A stretch of DNA of 64,000 nucleotides from Bacteroidetes bacterium GWF2_38_335 (GTDB taxonomy: Bacteria; Bacteroidota; Bacteroidia; Bacteroidales; GWF2-38-335), in NCBI GenBank assembly GCA_001769535.1, contig MEOH01000016.1, forward strand, positions 308,776 to 372,775, written 5' to 3'. Made by a program: the position numbers and the translations under genes. Below the pieces are notes generated by a model that searched no databases, had not been told where the DNA came from, and saw only the letters and a list, made by a program, of their open reading frames with translations. This document shows, one piece after another, positions 9,577 to 18,619 of the stretch; position 1 is the first letter of the stretch; every line of letters begins with the position of its first letter.

Positions 9577-10968
9577 ATGTTAAAAGGAAAAACTGATATT
9601 AATAAGATCATCGTTTTTTTTCTGCTGATTTTTTCCGCATCAATTATTTATTCCCAAAATATTGCTATCTCAAAAATAATCATTGATGGCAACAAACGCA
9701 CCAAAGAATCCATAATACTGCGCGAACTCACTTTTGTGGTCAACAAGGAATACACAAGGGAAGAGCTGAAAGCCGAATTTGAAAAAAGCAAGGAAAATCT
9801 CATCAACACATCTCTGTTTAATTTCGTTTTTATTGAAATTTCTGATAGCGCACAATCGATGAATCTCACCATTAAAATATCGGTTGAAGAACGCTGGTAC
9901 CTCTGGCCCTACCCAATCCTCGAACATGCCGACCGCAACATCAACTCATGGCTGCAGGGCGATTACATGGATAGGATCAATTATGGAATTTCAGTCACAC
10001 AATACAATTTCAGAGGACGAAGGGAATATCTGAAAGCCAAGCTGCGTTACGGGTACAAACAACAGTTTGCCCTTGCATACGGAAATCCGGGTGTTGATAA
10101 AAACAAACGTTTTGGCTTTGAAACTGAAATCGCATATTTCAGACAGCACGAAATTGCTTATTCTGCTATAAACAATGAACTGGTCTATTTCAGGGATGAC
10201 AACAGTTTTGTAAAAGAGATCCTCGATTACGATCTGCTGCTCAAATACCGCCGAAACCACTACAATCAGTTTCTTTTGTTCATGGGTTTTAACCGTACGC
10301 AAACCGCTGATACAGTTTCCGTTTTAAATGCCAACTATCTTCTGAACGGCAGCACCGACCAAACCTATCTGAAAACATCAGCTGCTTTTTTGCACGACAA
10401 ACGCGATTATGTTTTTTATCCTTTGAAAGGACATTATTTCAGGCTCACAGCCGATTACAAGTATTTTACAGATGAAAAATACAATCTGGCTTTCATCCTT
10501 GCCGATTTTAAAAATTATCTGCCCTTAAGTAAAAAGTTCTTTCATTCCGCTGGCTTGATTGCAAAAAAATCACTTAATAAAAAACAGCCCTATTTCATTC
10601 AGGAAGCCCTGGGATATGGCTATTATCTGAGAGGATATGAATATTACGTGGTTGACGGAAATGACTTTATCATGATGCAGAACAACTTCAAATTTGAAAT
10701 TTTACCGAAAAAAATTAAGGACTTTAAATTTATTCCCTTTTCAAAATTTTCGAAAGTCCACTACGCCATTTACGCCAATGCCTTTTTCGACTGCGGATAT
10801 GTGCAGGACAAATATGCTGGCAGTCAGGGAATGCTGGATGAGTTTTTGTATTCATACGGACTGGGCCTCGATTTCGTAACCTATTATGACAGAGTGATGC
10901 GAATTGATTTTTCGGTGAACAAAAAAGGAGAAAAAGGAGTATTTTTGCATTTTGCCATGCCAATATAA
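9577..10968 (+). CDS. POTRA-containing outer-membrane barrel protein (BamA/TamA-like)
   Basis: Predicted Omp85-superfamily outer-membrane protein of 463 residues, shorter than BamA (about 800). A signal peptide ends near residue 27 (IYSQ). One POTRA-like segment follows at about 28-110 (ISKIIIDGNKRTKESIILRE, then LTIKISVEERWYLWPYP). The remainder alternates aromatic-rich beta strands typical of a 16-strand barrel (GRREYLKAKLRYGYKQ, HDKRDYVFYPLKGHYFRL) and ends in FLHFAMPI. A role in membrane-protein or lipid insertion is inferred from the family. It sits 10 bp upstream of nadK, probably cotranscribed. Confidence 0.8.
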   Translation: MLKGKTDINKIIVFFLLIFSASIIYSQNIAISKIIIDGNKRTKESIILRELTFVVNKEYTREELKAEFEKSKENLINTSLFNFVFIEISDSAQSMNLTIKISVEERWYLWPYPILEHADRNINSWLQGDYMDRINYGISVTQYNFRGRREYLKAKLRYGYKQQFALAYGNPGVDKNKRFGFETEIAYFRQHEIAYSAINNELVYFRDDNSFVKEILDYDLLLKYRRNHYNQFLLFMGFNRTQTADTVSVLNANYLLNGSTDQTYLKTSAAFLHDKRDYVFYPLKGHYFRLTADYKYFTDEKYNLAFILADFKNYLPLSKKFFHSAGLIAKKSLNKKQPYFIQEALGYGYYLRGYEYYVVDGNDFIMMQNNFKFEILPKKIKDFKFIPFSKFSKVHYAIYANAFFDCGYVQDKYAGSQGMLDEFLYSYGLGLDFVTYYDRVMRIDFSVNKKGEKGVFLHFAMPI

Positions 10969-10978
10969 ACTGAAAACT

Positions 10979-11860
10979 ATGGATATTGCCATTTACGGAA
11001 GACCATTTGAAAAAAAATACCACGACGCGGTATATAAATTATTTAATCGTCTGGTTAAAAAGGATGTGAACGTGAAAATTTATAAGCCGTTTTACGACTA
11101 TCTCAAAGATGAAATCAAATTTGATCCAGAGATTGAAGGCACTTTCACCAAGCATACCCAGATTGATAAATCCCTCGATTTCATGTTCAGCATAGGTGGT
11201 GACGGTACTTTTCTTGAATCGGTATCGTATGTGCGCAACAAAAAAATTCCGATAATCGGAATAAACATTGGCCGTCTGGGATTTCTGGCAAACGTTCCGC
11301 ATCAAGAAATAGAGCATGCCCTTGATGCCATTTTCGCAAAAAAACACAGCATCGAAAACAGGTCATTGCTCGAAATGACCTCCTCGAACAACATGTTTGC
11401 AGATTTCAATTACGCTTTAAACGAAATTACCGTTCACAAACGCGACACCTCATCCATGGTGACCATACACGCCTACATGAACGATGAACTTCTTAACTCA
11501 TATTGGGCCGATGGTTTGATCATTTCCACTCCGACCGGTTCCACCGCATATTCTTTAAGCGCCGGCGGCCCCATCGTCATGCCCAACTCAAATAATTTTG
11601 TAATCACTCCGATTGCTCCTCATTCGCTGGCTGTTCGTCCGATTGTAGTTTCCGACAACAATGTCCTAAAACTAAAAATGGAAGGCCGTACCATCAATTT
11701 CCTTGCCTCACTCGATTACCGATCAGAAGTCTTTGATTCAACCGTTGAACTGACTATTCAGAAAGCCGATTTTGAGATCAGGATGGTTCGGTTGCCCGGA
11801 CAAAGTTTCTTCTCAACCATCAGGAATAAGTTGATGTGGGGGGTGGATAAGAGGAATTGA
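10979..11860 (+). CDS. nadK: NAD kinase
   Basis: Phosphorylates NAD+ to NADP+ with ATP, the only de novo source of NADP; cytosolic. From this ATG it is 293 residues, the normal family length. It shows the nucleotide-binding GGDGTFLES (73-81), NEITVHKRD, and the conserved DGLIISTPTGSTAYSLSAGGP block. The ATG at 10979 is preferred over one 27 bp upstream that overlaps the barrel gene, since MDIAIYGR is the family start. It lies 10 bp after the outer-membrane barrel gene, so the two are probably cotranscribed. Confidence 0.95.
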   Translation: MDIAIYGRPFEKKYHDAVYKLFNRLVKKDVNVKIYKPFYDYLKDEIKFDPEIEGTFTKHTQIDKSLDFMFSIGGDGTFLESVSYVRNKKIPIIGINIGRLGFLANVPHQEIEHALDAIFAKKHSIENRSLLEMTSSNNMFADFNYALNEITVHKRDTSSMVTIHAYMNDELLNSYWADGLIISTPTGSTAYSLSAGGPIVMPNSNNFVITPIAPHSLAVRPIVVSDNNVLKLKMEGRTINFLASLDYRSEVFDSTVELTIQKADFEIRMVRLPGQSFFSTIRNKLMWGVDKRN

Positions 11861-11865
11861 GGATG

Positions 11866-11940
11866 GTTATGGGTTATGAGTTATGAGTTATGAGTTTGGG
11901 GTTTCTGGTTTCTGGTTTCTGGTTTGGGGTTTGGGGTTCA
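11866..11940. repeat. Heptamer-based tandem repeats
   Basis: Directly after nadK come about three copies of a GTTATGA heptamer, three copies of a GGTTTCT heptamer and two of GGTTTGG. The 7-bp periodicity is shared with the array downstream of cydB. No protein is convincingly encoded here. Confidence 0.75.
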
Positions 11941-12059
11941 TTGTTTTTTTTAGGGATTTTAATGAGCGGAGTTAGAAATCGAGGCCGGAAGTCGGAAGGC
12001 AAATATCATTTTCAAATCATTTTCTTCAAACAAAAATTGTTCAATACCCATCATATTCC

Positions 12060-12067
12060 TATATTTG
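12060..12067 (+). promoter_or_regulatory. -7 box before the SpoIIE sensor gene
   Basis: TATATTTG matches the TAnnTTTG consensus and lies only 9 bp before the ATG at 12077, so the transcript would have almost no leader. Confidence 0.45.
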
Positions 12068-12076
12068 ATAAATCTT

Positions 12077-15000
12077 ATGAGGCGACTGATTATTTTTATA
12101 TTTACCTTTCTGCTTCTGGGACCGGCAATTAATCTGATTGCCCAACCCAGACAAGGCTTGCCTTATGTTATTAATTACACCCGAAAAGACTATATGGGAA
12201 GCTCGCAGATGTGGGCAATTACACAAGACAAACGAGGAATCATGTACTTCGGAAATGCCGAAGGTATAATCACCTATGACGGTGAATTCTGGAGAACGCT
12301 ATATACCACCAACCAATCTACTGTCCGTTCCCTGGACATTGATAAAAATGACAGGATTTATATCGGAGCCAAGGAAGAATTCGGGTATATCGAAATTGAT
12401 TATTTGGGCAGACAGCAATACATTTCACTACTGAAATATGTTGAAGACCCCAACAAACTTGATTTCCGGGATATATGGAACACTTATTGCACAAAATACG
12501 GGGTATTCTTTTTCTCCTTTAACCGAGCTTTTCTCTGGAAAAACAATAAAATCACCACTTTCGACTTTGAACCGGAACTCAATGCTCATCTGTCATACCA
12601 TGTTTACGGTGAACTTTATATAATCAGGAAGAAAAGCGGACTTGAAAAATTCAACGGGAAAGATTTTATTCCTGTTCCGGGTGGTGAACAGTTTGGGGGA
12701 GAGCCTGTTTTTTTCATGATTCCTTGTTTTAAAGACAAAATCCTGATCGGCTCCAAAAAATCAGGCACTTTTTTATTTAGTCCCGATGCTGTCAATGAAT
12801 CTGAAAGATTTAAGAAATTTCAGCTTGAAAAGGAAGACCAGATGCTTGCCGGAAGTATTTATCACGGCATACCGCTTCCCGGAAACAGAATTGCTGTTGC
12901 CACATTGTATTCTGGTGTTTTTATTTATAATTTGAATGGGAAACTGGAGCAGGTGGTTGACAAGACTTCCGGACTAAATAACCAAAATATTAAGTATTTG
13001 TTTCTTGATAATTCTGAAGCACTTTGGGTTGCAGCAGCCGACGGCATCTCAAGAATTGATCTGCAACTGCCTTTCACTTTTTATGACCAGTCCTATGGAT
13101 TCGAGGGATTTCCCCGAGCCATCGCCCGCAATAAAGGGGAACTATATCTTGCAACCGATTATGGTGTATTTTGCTTCGACTCACTTTCAAACCGGTTTCA
13201 ACTCGTGGACAATTTCATGGATCAATGCTGGGAAATACTGGATATAGGTGAAGGTTTGCTTCTGGGTACAAGTCAGGGCCTTTTCCTGATTTATGACAAA
13301 AAAATAAGACACCTGATCAAAGCCGAACCTGTTTATCGCCTGTTTCGCTCAGAATTCAACAAAGACAGAATATTTCTCGGATTGAAAGACGGTCTTGTTT
13401 CAATTCATTTTCAAAATGGCGACCTGTCTTCGGCATTTATTGAAAACTATTATCTTGATGTAAATGAGGAAATTGTATCTATTGCCGAAGAAAAAAACGG
13501 TGACCTGTGGCTTGGCACTCAATATCAGGGTTTGATCAGGGTATATGATTTCTATAATAACAGAACTCTGGACACCTTTAACATACATGTTAAAAAATAT
13601 GGCCTCGAAGATGGAATTGAAATCAATGACACCCGCGTGGCCAATTTCTACGATGATGTTGTTATACTTAACGGAACAAAAGGTCTTTATGGAATCGAAA
13701 AACAAGGCAAGAAAGTAAAATTTGTTCCTTATGAAAAACTAAAAAACAGAGATGAAACATTTTTTAAAACCTTGTGTACCGGACTGGAAGCAGAAAATGA
13801 AAACTCCTACTGGTCAAGGTTTCTTGATGGTGATGGCAATTCGGGCATTACCAATATTTTCAAAAAAGATAACCAATTTGTATCAGATAATAAGCTATTC
13901 CACCGCATTGCCCAGGTGCTGACTAAACCTGAAATTATTTTTCCCGATGAGCAGGGCTATGTTTGGTTTGTTTCGGGTGAAGGTGTTGTTAAATACAATA
14001 AAAAACACAAGTTTCATCTGCAGGAAACATTTTTTGCATTGATCAGGGAAGTCCAATTGGGAAATGATTCCATTATTTTCTACGGCAATTATTTCGATCC
14101 GGAAACAAAAAACCCTTCATTTGAACAGCCCGCTGAGCTTATAAGAACTTTCGACTACAAAAACAACTCCATCAACTTTGTTGCTACTGCCACATCCTTT
14201 GAGACCAAGGGATACTTGCATTATCAATACTTTCTTGAAGGTTATGATCCCGACTGGACACCCTGGACTGATGAGTTTAAAAAAGAGTACACCAACCTTC
14301 CCGAAGGCGAGTACATTTTCAGGGTGAGATGTAAAAATATCTACGGAATTATCAGTCAGGAAGCCACCTACCGATTTACCATCCTTGCCCCGTGGTACCG
14401 CACTTTCTGGGCTTTTGCCGGCTATTTTATTCTTTCGGTGTTAATCATCTTTTTAATTGTTCATTTGTACACAAGAAGACTGAAAAAACAAAAAATTAAA
14501 CTTGAAGAAACAGTTAAGCAACGCACCAAAGAAATCAGCAAACAAAAGGACCAGCTTGAGTTCCAGAACAACCAGATCATGCAGCGAAACGCTGAAATCA
14601 ACGCCCAAAATGAGGAAATTGCTGCACAGCGCGACATGCTTGACAATATCAACAAACTGCTTGAGAAAAAGAACAGCGACGTTACCGACAGTCTGATGTA
14701 TGCCAAACGCATTCAGGCCATTTTACTTCCATCCGAAGAACAACTCAACGAAATGTTTGGAAATTATTTTGTGATTTTCAAACCAAAATTTTTGGTCAGC
14801 GGGGATTTTTACTGGGCCGGACGAAAAAACAACATTGATGTCATTGCTGCCATTGACTGCACAGGACATGGTGTTCCGGGCGCCTTCCTCTCCATCCTCG
14901 CCTACAACCTCATGGATGAAATTGTCAATGACCACGGAATAGTTCATGCTGCTGATATCCTGAATGAGCTGAACCGGAAGGTAAATCTCTTGTTTAAAAA

Positions 15001-15433
15001 ATCCAGTGCTCTCAAAATTACCGACGGAATGGATATAACCATCTGTTCTGTTGATAAATCAGCCAATAAACTTGAGTTTGCAGGTGCTATAAACCCATTG
15101 TATCTTGTTGATGAAAATAAAAACCTCAGAATAATCAGGGGTGACCGCTTTCCAATTGGCGTTTACGACCGTGCTGAGGAAATAAAATTTACTCCACATG
15201 TAATTGAATATGATCCCGGTACAATGATCTTTATGTCGTCGGATGGTTACGCCGACCAATTTGGAGGTGAACGCGGATATAAATTAAAACTTAAGAAATT
15301 CAGGGATTTGCTGGTCGGATATTCAGATTTACCCTCCTCCGAACAGAAGAAAAAACATGAACAATTCCTTGAAAAATGGATGGGCTACAACGACCAGGTT
15401 GATGACATTCTGGTCATAGGTATCAAACTGTAA
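12077..15433 (+). CDS. Reg_prop/Y_Y_Y sensor with SpoIIE-type PP2C phosphatase
   Basis: Membrane-anchored sensor of 1118 residues, predicted to read an extracytoplasmic signal and to dephosphorylate a Ser/Thr phosphoprotein such as an anti-anti-sigma factor. In order: signal peptide (about 1-24), two-component-regulator propeller repeats (about 35-660, e.g. SQMWAITQDKRGIMYFGNAEG), Y_Y_Y Ig-like domain (about 690-775, EGEYIFRVRCKNIYG), one transmembrane helix (about 780-800), a coiled coil (about 805-880), and a SpoIIE/PP2C domain (about 890-1118) with metal-binding VSGDFYWAG, DCTGHGVPGAFLS and SSDGYADQFGGERG. The architecture matches hybrid two-component sensors with the kinase replaced by a phosphatase. 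The ATG is preferred to a TTG four codons upstream. No partner anti-sigma gene is adjacent. Confidence 0.9.
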   Translation: MRRLIIFIFTFLLLGPAINLIAQPRQGLPYVINYTRKDYMGSSQMWAITQDKRGIMYFGNAEGIITYDGEFWRTLYTTNQSTVRSLDIDKNDRIYIGAKEEFGYIEIDYLGRQQYISLLKYVEDPNKLDFRDIWNTYCTKYGVFFFSFNRAFLWKNNKITTFDFEPELNAHLSYHVYGELYIIRKKSGLEKFNGKDFIPVPGGEQFGGEPVFFMIPCFKDKILIGSKKSGTFLFSPDAVNESERFKKFQLEKEDQMLAGSIYHGIPLPGNRIAVATLYSGVFIYNLNGKLEQVVDKTSGLNNQNIKYLFLDNSEALWVAAADGISRIDLQLPFTFYDQSYGFEGFPRAIARNKGELYLATDYGVFCFDSLSNRFQLVDNFMDQCWEILDIGEGLLLGTSQGLFLIYDKKIRHLIKAEPVYRLFRSEFNKDRIFLGLKDGLVSIHFQNGDLSSAFIENYYLDVNEEIVSIAEEKNGDLWLGTQYQGLIRVYDFYNNRTLDTFNIHVKKYGLEDGIEINDTRVANFYDDVVILNGTKGLYGIEKQGKKVKFVPYEKLKNRDETFFKTLCTGLEAENENSYWSRFLDGDGNSGITNIFKKDNQFVSDNKLFHRIAQVLTKPEIIFPDEQGYVWFVSGEGVVKYNKKHKFHLQETFFALIREVQLGNDSIIFYGNYFDPETKNPSFEQPAELIRTFDYKNNSINFVATATSFETKGYLHYQYFLEGYDPDWTPWTDEFKKEYTNLPEGEYIFRVRCKNIYGIISQEATYRFTILAPWYRTFWAFAGYFILSVLIIFLIVHLYTRRLKKQKIKLEETVKQRTKEISKQKDQLEFQNNQIMQRNAEINAQNEEIAAQRDMLDNINKLLEKKNSDVTDSLMYAKRIQAILLPSEEQLNEMFGNYFVIFKPKFLVSGDFYWAGRKNNIDVIAAIDCTGHGVPGAFLSILAYNLMDEIVNDHGIVHAADILNELNRKVNLLFKKSSALKITDGMDITICSVDKSANKLEFAGAINPLYLVDENKNLRIIRGDRFPIGVYDRAEEIKFTPHVIEYDPGTMIFMSSDGYADQFGGERGYKLKLKKFRDLLVGYSDLPSSEQKKKHEQFLEKWMGYNDQVDDILVIGIKL

Positions 15434-15507
15434 GAATCAAACTCCTTCATTTATTATTAACATGTTGTATTTTCTGAAAAAATCCATTAGGTTTGAAAGA
15501 AAAATAC

Positions 15508-17673
15508 ATGAAGGAAAATATATATAATTTGCTACCGGCAATTTGCAGTGATAAAATTCATGAAAACGACCTGGGTAATTTCAAAGATACTTTTGTTAAT
15601 ATTGTAAGCAGTTCTGAAAGAACCAATTTCAAGCATTCCAAAGAAGTTCTTACCGAACACATTCTGCACCCTTTTGATTTTGAAAAACTTAAATCATCGT
15701 TTTTATCTCTTACTCCTTTTCAGCTTCAGCCCTATACTCTTTACCGCATGGCCGCAAGTAGGGAGAAAAACTACATGCTCACAATCTTCAATAAAGACAT
15801 CACATCCGACAATTATAATCATTTAAAAATACCCGATCTGGACAGTGCCATTGAAGAATTTTCAAACCATCATGATCAGTTTCTCCCCTTTGAATACACC
15901 GAAAAACCAGAATATTCCGAGATTACCGTAAAAAGTGCCAATTCATCGCTGCTCACAGTAATCAAAAATATCATTGAAACCTACAACCAGCATGATCTGA
16001 TTCCGGTATATTCCGAGCTTTGGTACATCCGCACACGTGACAAAAGGGTTAAATCGCTTTTCATCAGCACAAGCCGTTTTGATTCCAAAATCAGCATTTC
16101 TAAAATCAATTCGCTCAAGGATGATTTTGAGAGATATCTCCATCAATACATCAGGCCCATGAGCGTATTCGATATTGTTGGTCCGTCAATGGTAGGCCCG
16201 TCAAGCTCGCACACAGCGGGAGCCAATAAAATTGGTCAGATTGCCCGCAATATCATCATCGGAAAAATGAATGCCGGCGGGGATAACGTGAAAAGCATCG
16301 CTGTTAAACTGCTGGGATCATTCAGGGATACCGGGCCCGGACATAAGACTCCGTCGGCTTTGGGCGGCGGACTTTACGGATTTGCAACCGATGCAGATGG
16401 AATGCTTGACCATGGCGATCCTGATTTTCTAAAGAAAAACGGAATTACTTTTCCTGAATGTACTGCCTCTTTTGAAGGATATCTAAGGGGAACAACCGAT
16501 GAAGATGATAAATATTCCAGCGAACACAACAGCAACATTGCCGAAATAATCGTCACCACAGAAAAAGAAAAATATACCATCACAGGATTTTCCATTGGAG
16601 GTGGAAATGTGGAGGTGCGATACATCAACAGCAAACTTTCTTTGCCCATCAACGGAAAAGAAGAAACATTCCTTGTAAACAATGAAGTGGTTAGTACGGC
16701 CGCAGGAAAATCCACTCCAAACGCAGTCTGTGTGGCATCCATTTATCCGGTAAGTGAAAACAAAAAGAAAAAAACCTCACTGCCCTTCAATTCCTTTGAG
16801 GAGCTTTCTGATTACATCAAAAAATCAGATCTTTCACTTATTGACTTTATTCTTGATACCGAAATGAAACTCCAGGGTTCCGAAAAAGAAGCCATTTTCA
16901 GACAAACTGCATCTTACTGGAAAATAATGGAATCATCGGTTGAAAAGGGCATTGCAGACAATCAGCTTTCACTTCTTAAACTCACCGGTGCCGATGCACG
17001 CAAACTGAATTCCTACGTTGGGAAAAACAAGCTTTTTGACAATATTTACGGTCGGGCTGCAGCTTATGCCGTGGCAGTAAACGAGATCAATGCAAAAAGC
17101 GGTGTCATCGTGGCTTGTCCCACTGCCGGGTCGTGCGGAATACTTCCAGGTGTATTGAAAGCTTACATGGAACTTGCAAATCCCGATGAAAAAAAGCTGT
17201 TTGAATCCATTCTTGTTTCCGGATTTTTTGGAATGATCATGTTCAATGATGTGACTACTGCCGGAGCTGATTACGGCTGTCAGGCCGAGATTGGCGTTGG
17301 GGCAGCCATGGCGGCAGCAGCGCTTACTTATATGGAGGATGGTGATATTGATCAGATCATCCATTCATTTATTCTGGCAATTAAAAACTCACTCGGACTT
17401 ATATGCGATCCGGTGGCCGGACTGGTAGAAGTGCCATGCGTCAAACGAAACGGGATTTTTGCATCGGCAGCCATAACGGCATCCATGATGGCGTTGAGCG
17501 GAGTGCAGTCGTATATCTCACCCGACGAAGTAGTGCTTACCATGAAAGAAGTTGGAAATAAGCTCAACCGGGATTATAAGGAAACAGCTGGCGGCGGACT
17601 GGCCCGTACACGCGACGGTAAGGCAGTTGACAGGGCGTTTGAGTCGGAGGTTAAGAGGTTTTTTGGGGAGTAA
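15508..17673 (+). CDS. sdaA: L-serine ammonia-lyase with novel N-terminal extension
   Basis: Iron-sulfur L-serine dehydratase converting L-serine to pyruvate and ammonia. Starting at the ATG it is 721 residues, against about 400-460 for single-chain relatives. The beta part begins near residue 216 (RPMSVFDIVGPSMVGPSSSHTAGA). The alpha part follows from about residue 450 with the cluster-binding cysteine motifs CPTAGSCGILPG, GADYGCQAEIG and CDPVAGLVEVPCVKRNG. The first 215 residues or so match no domain I recognise and look soluble and helical; they may be a regulatory domain. The ATG is chosen over a TTG five codons upstream. The reading frame is intact. It stands alone. Confidence 0.9.
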   Translation: MKENIYNLLPAICSDKIHENDLGNFKDTFVNIVSSSERTNFKHSKEVLTEHILHPFDFEKLKSSFLSLTPFQLQPYTLYRMAASREKNYMLTIFNKDITSDNYNHLKIPDLDSAIEEFSNHHDQFLPFEYTEKPEYSEITVKSANSSLLTVIKNIIETYNQHDLIPVYSELWYIRTRDKRVKSLFISTSRFDSKISISKINSLKDDFERYLHQYIRPMSVFDIVGPSMVGPSSSHTAGANKIGQIARNIIIGKMNAGGDNVKSIAVKLLGSFRDTGPGHKTPSALGGGLYGFATDADGMLDHGDPDFLKKNGITFPECTASFEGYLRGTTDEDDKYSSEHNSNIAEIIVTTEKEKYTITGFSIGGGNVEVRYINSKLSLPINGKEETFLVNNEVVSTAAGKSTPNAVCVASIYPVSENKKKKTSLPFNSFEELSDYIKKSDLSLIDFILDTEMKLQGSEKEAIFRQTASYWKIMESSVEKGIADNQLSLLKLTGADARKLNSYVGKNKLFDNIYGRAAAYAVAVNEINAKSGVIVACPTAGSCGILPGVLKAYMELANPDEKKLFESILVSGFFGMIMFNDVTTAGADYGCQAEIGVGAAMAAAALTYMEDGDIDQIIHSFILAIKNSLGLICDPVAGLVEVPCVKRNGIFASAAITASMMALSGVQSYISPDEVVLTMKEVGNKLNRDYKETAGGGLARTRDGKAVDRAFESEVKRFFGE

Positions 17674-17794
17674 TCTTTTTAAACGCAAAGGGCGCGAAGC
17701 ATTTAAATTAATAGAATCGCAAAGGACGCAAAGATAAAAACTGATTTTTTCTTTGCGTCCTTTGCGCCTTAATTTTGCGACCTTTGCGTTTTAA
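17674..17794. repeat. Spacer with 16-bp perfect inverted repeat
   Basis: CGCAAAGGACGCAAAG at 17718-17733 is exactly complementary to CTTTGCGTCCTTTGCG at 17751-17766, across a 17-nt loop. Further CGCAAAG and CTTTGCG half-copies flank it. This is a common kind of Bacteroidota intergenic repeat and may double as a terminator for the serine dehydratase gene. Confidence 0.7.
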
Positions 17795-17930
17795 TTAATC
17801 AACCACCACCTTCCCCACAAAAACCCGCTCCCCTTCCCTTTCAACAACCACAAAATACAAACCGGGGTTTATGGTGGAAATATCTATTTTTGAGGATTCT
17901 GATTTCATCGTTTTCTTTAAAATGGTTTTT
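17795..17930 (-). pseudogene. Detached T9SS C-terminal domain fragment
   Basis: On the minus strand this encodes about 45 residues of a T9SS sorting domain (TILKKTMKSESSKIDISTIN, then PGLYFVVVEREGERV, ending GKVVVD and a stop). They are nearly identical to the end of the phosphoesterase at 18620-20971 (TILKKAMNTDSSKIDISTIN ... GKVVVE). Homology stops near 17930 with no upstream reading frame, so this is a gene-end fragment. It and the intact copy bracket the MntA/HepT pair. Confidence 0.8.
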
Positions 17931-17977
17931 CGGGCGAAACCATTTGAAATAGATTAAAAAAAAGTTACTTTTGAAAT

Positions 17978-18313
17978 ATGGTAATAAAGGATAAAATATC
18001 AATAAATAAAAAGGGATTTAAAACAATTTGCCGCAATCATAATGTGAAATTTTTATTTGCTTTTGGTTCATCCACAACTGATAAATTTGATGAAGAAAAA
18101 AGCGATATTGATTTGATTGTTGAGATTGATGATCCTGACCCCATTGAACGTGGTGAAAAACTGATTTCATTATGGGATTTGTTTGAGGTTTTTTTCAGCA
18201 GAAAAGTTGATTTGTTGACAACTTCTTCAATAAAAAATCCCTTTTTGAAAAAAAATATCGAAGCAACAAAAATTCTTATTTATGACGGATCAAGCCAAAA
18301 AATACTTGTCTGA
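17978..18313 (+). CDS. mntA: MntA-type nucleotidyltransferase antitoxin
   Basis: Minimal nucleotidyltransferase of 111 residues, predicted antitoxin of the HEPN/MNT (type VII) toxin-antitoxin class; characterised members inactivate the toxin by AMPylating a tyrosine. The polymerase-beta motif is complete: GS at 30-31 (FAFGSS), followed by DID at 43-45 (KSDIDLIVEI). A strand bearing the third acidic residue is probably KVDLLT. It overlaps the HEPN gene by 32 bp, so the two are translationally coupled. Both genes are AT-rich and lie inside a partial duplication of the neighbouring gene's 3' end. Confidence 0.88.
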   Translation: MVIKDKISINKKGFKTICRNHNVKFLFAFGSSTTDKFDEEKSDIDLIVEIDDPDPIERGEKLISLWDLFEVFFSRKVDLLTTSSIKNPFLKKNIEATKILIYDGSSQKILV

Positions 18314-18617
18314 TGTATTGCAGGCAATTGAGTTAATTGAACAATTTACTGAAAACACGAATGATTACAACGAGTATTTACTTGATTTGAAAACCCAGAG
18401 TGCTGTCGAACGTCAACTTGGAATAATTGGCGAAGCCCTGAATCATTTTGGCAAATTATTTCCACAACAGCCCATAGAAAATGCACACAAAATAATTGGA
18501 TTCAGAAACAGACTGATCCACACCTACGATTCTATTGATTCTTCAATTGTCTGGACAATAATTAAAAAACATCTTGGTCATTTAAAATCAGAAGTAATTA
18601 AAAAACTTAAATTCTGA
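18282..18617 (+). CDS. hepT: HepT-like HEPN ribonuclease toxin
   Basis: HEPN-domain toxin, 111 helical residues, predicted metal-independent RNase. The catalytic RX4HXY motif is intact at residues 75-82 (RNRLIHTY); Tyr82 would be the residue modified by MntA in studied systems. The segment AVERQLGIIGEALNHF (41-56) is the conserved family helix. The stop lies 2 bp before the stop of the convergent phosphoesterase, so the two gene ends touch. Confidence 0.88.
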   Translation: MTDQAKKYLSDVLQAIELIEQFTENTNDYNEYLLDLKTQSAVERQLGIIGEALNHFGKLFPQQPIENAHKIIGFRNRLIHTYDSIDSSIVWTIIKKHLGHLKSEVIKKLKF

Positions 18618-18619
18618 AA

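Noticed and set aside
11890-12132. 80-codon ORF after nadK
   Set aside because: Its first third is translated tandem heptamers and its end overlaps the signal peptide of the sensor gene in another frame.
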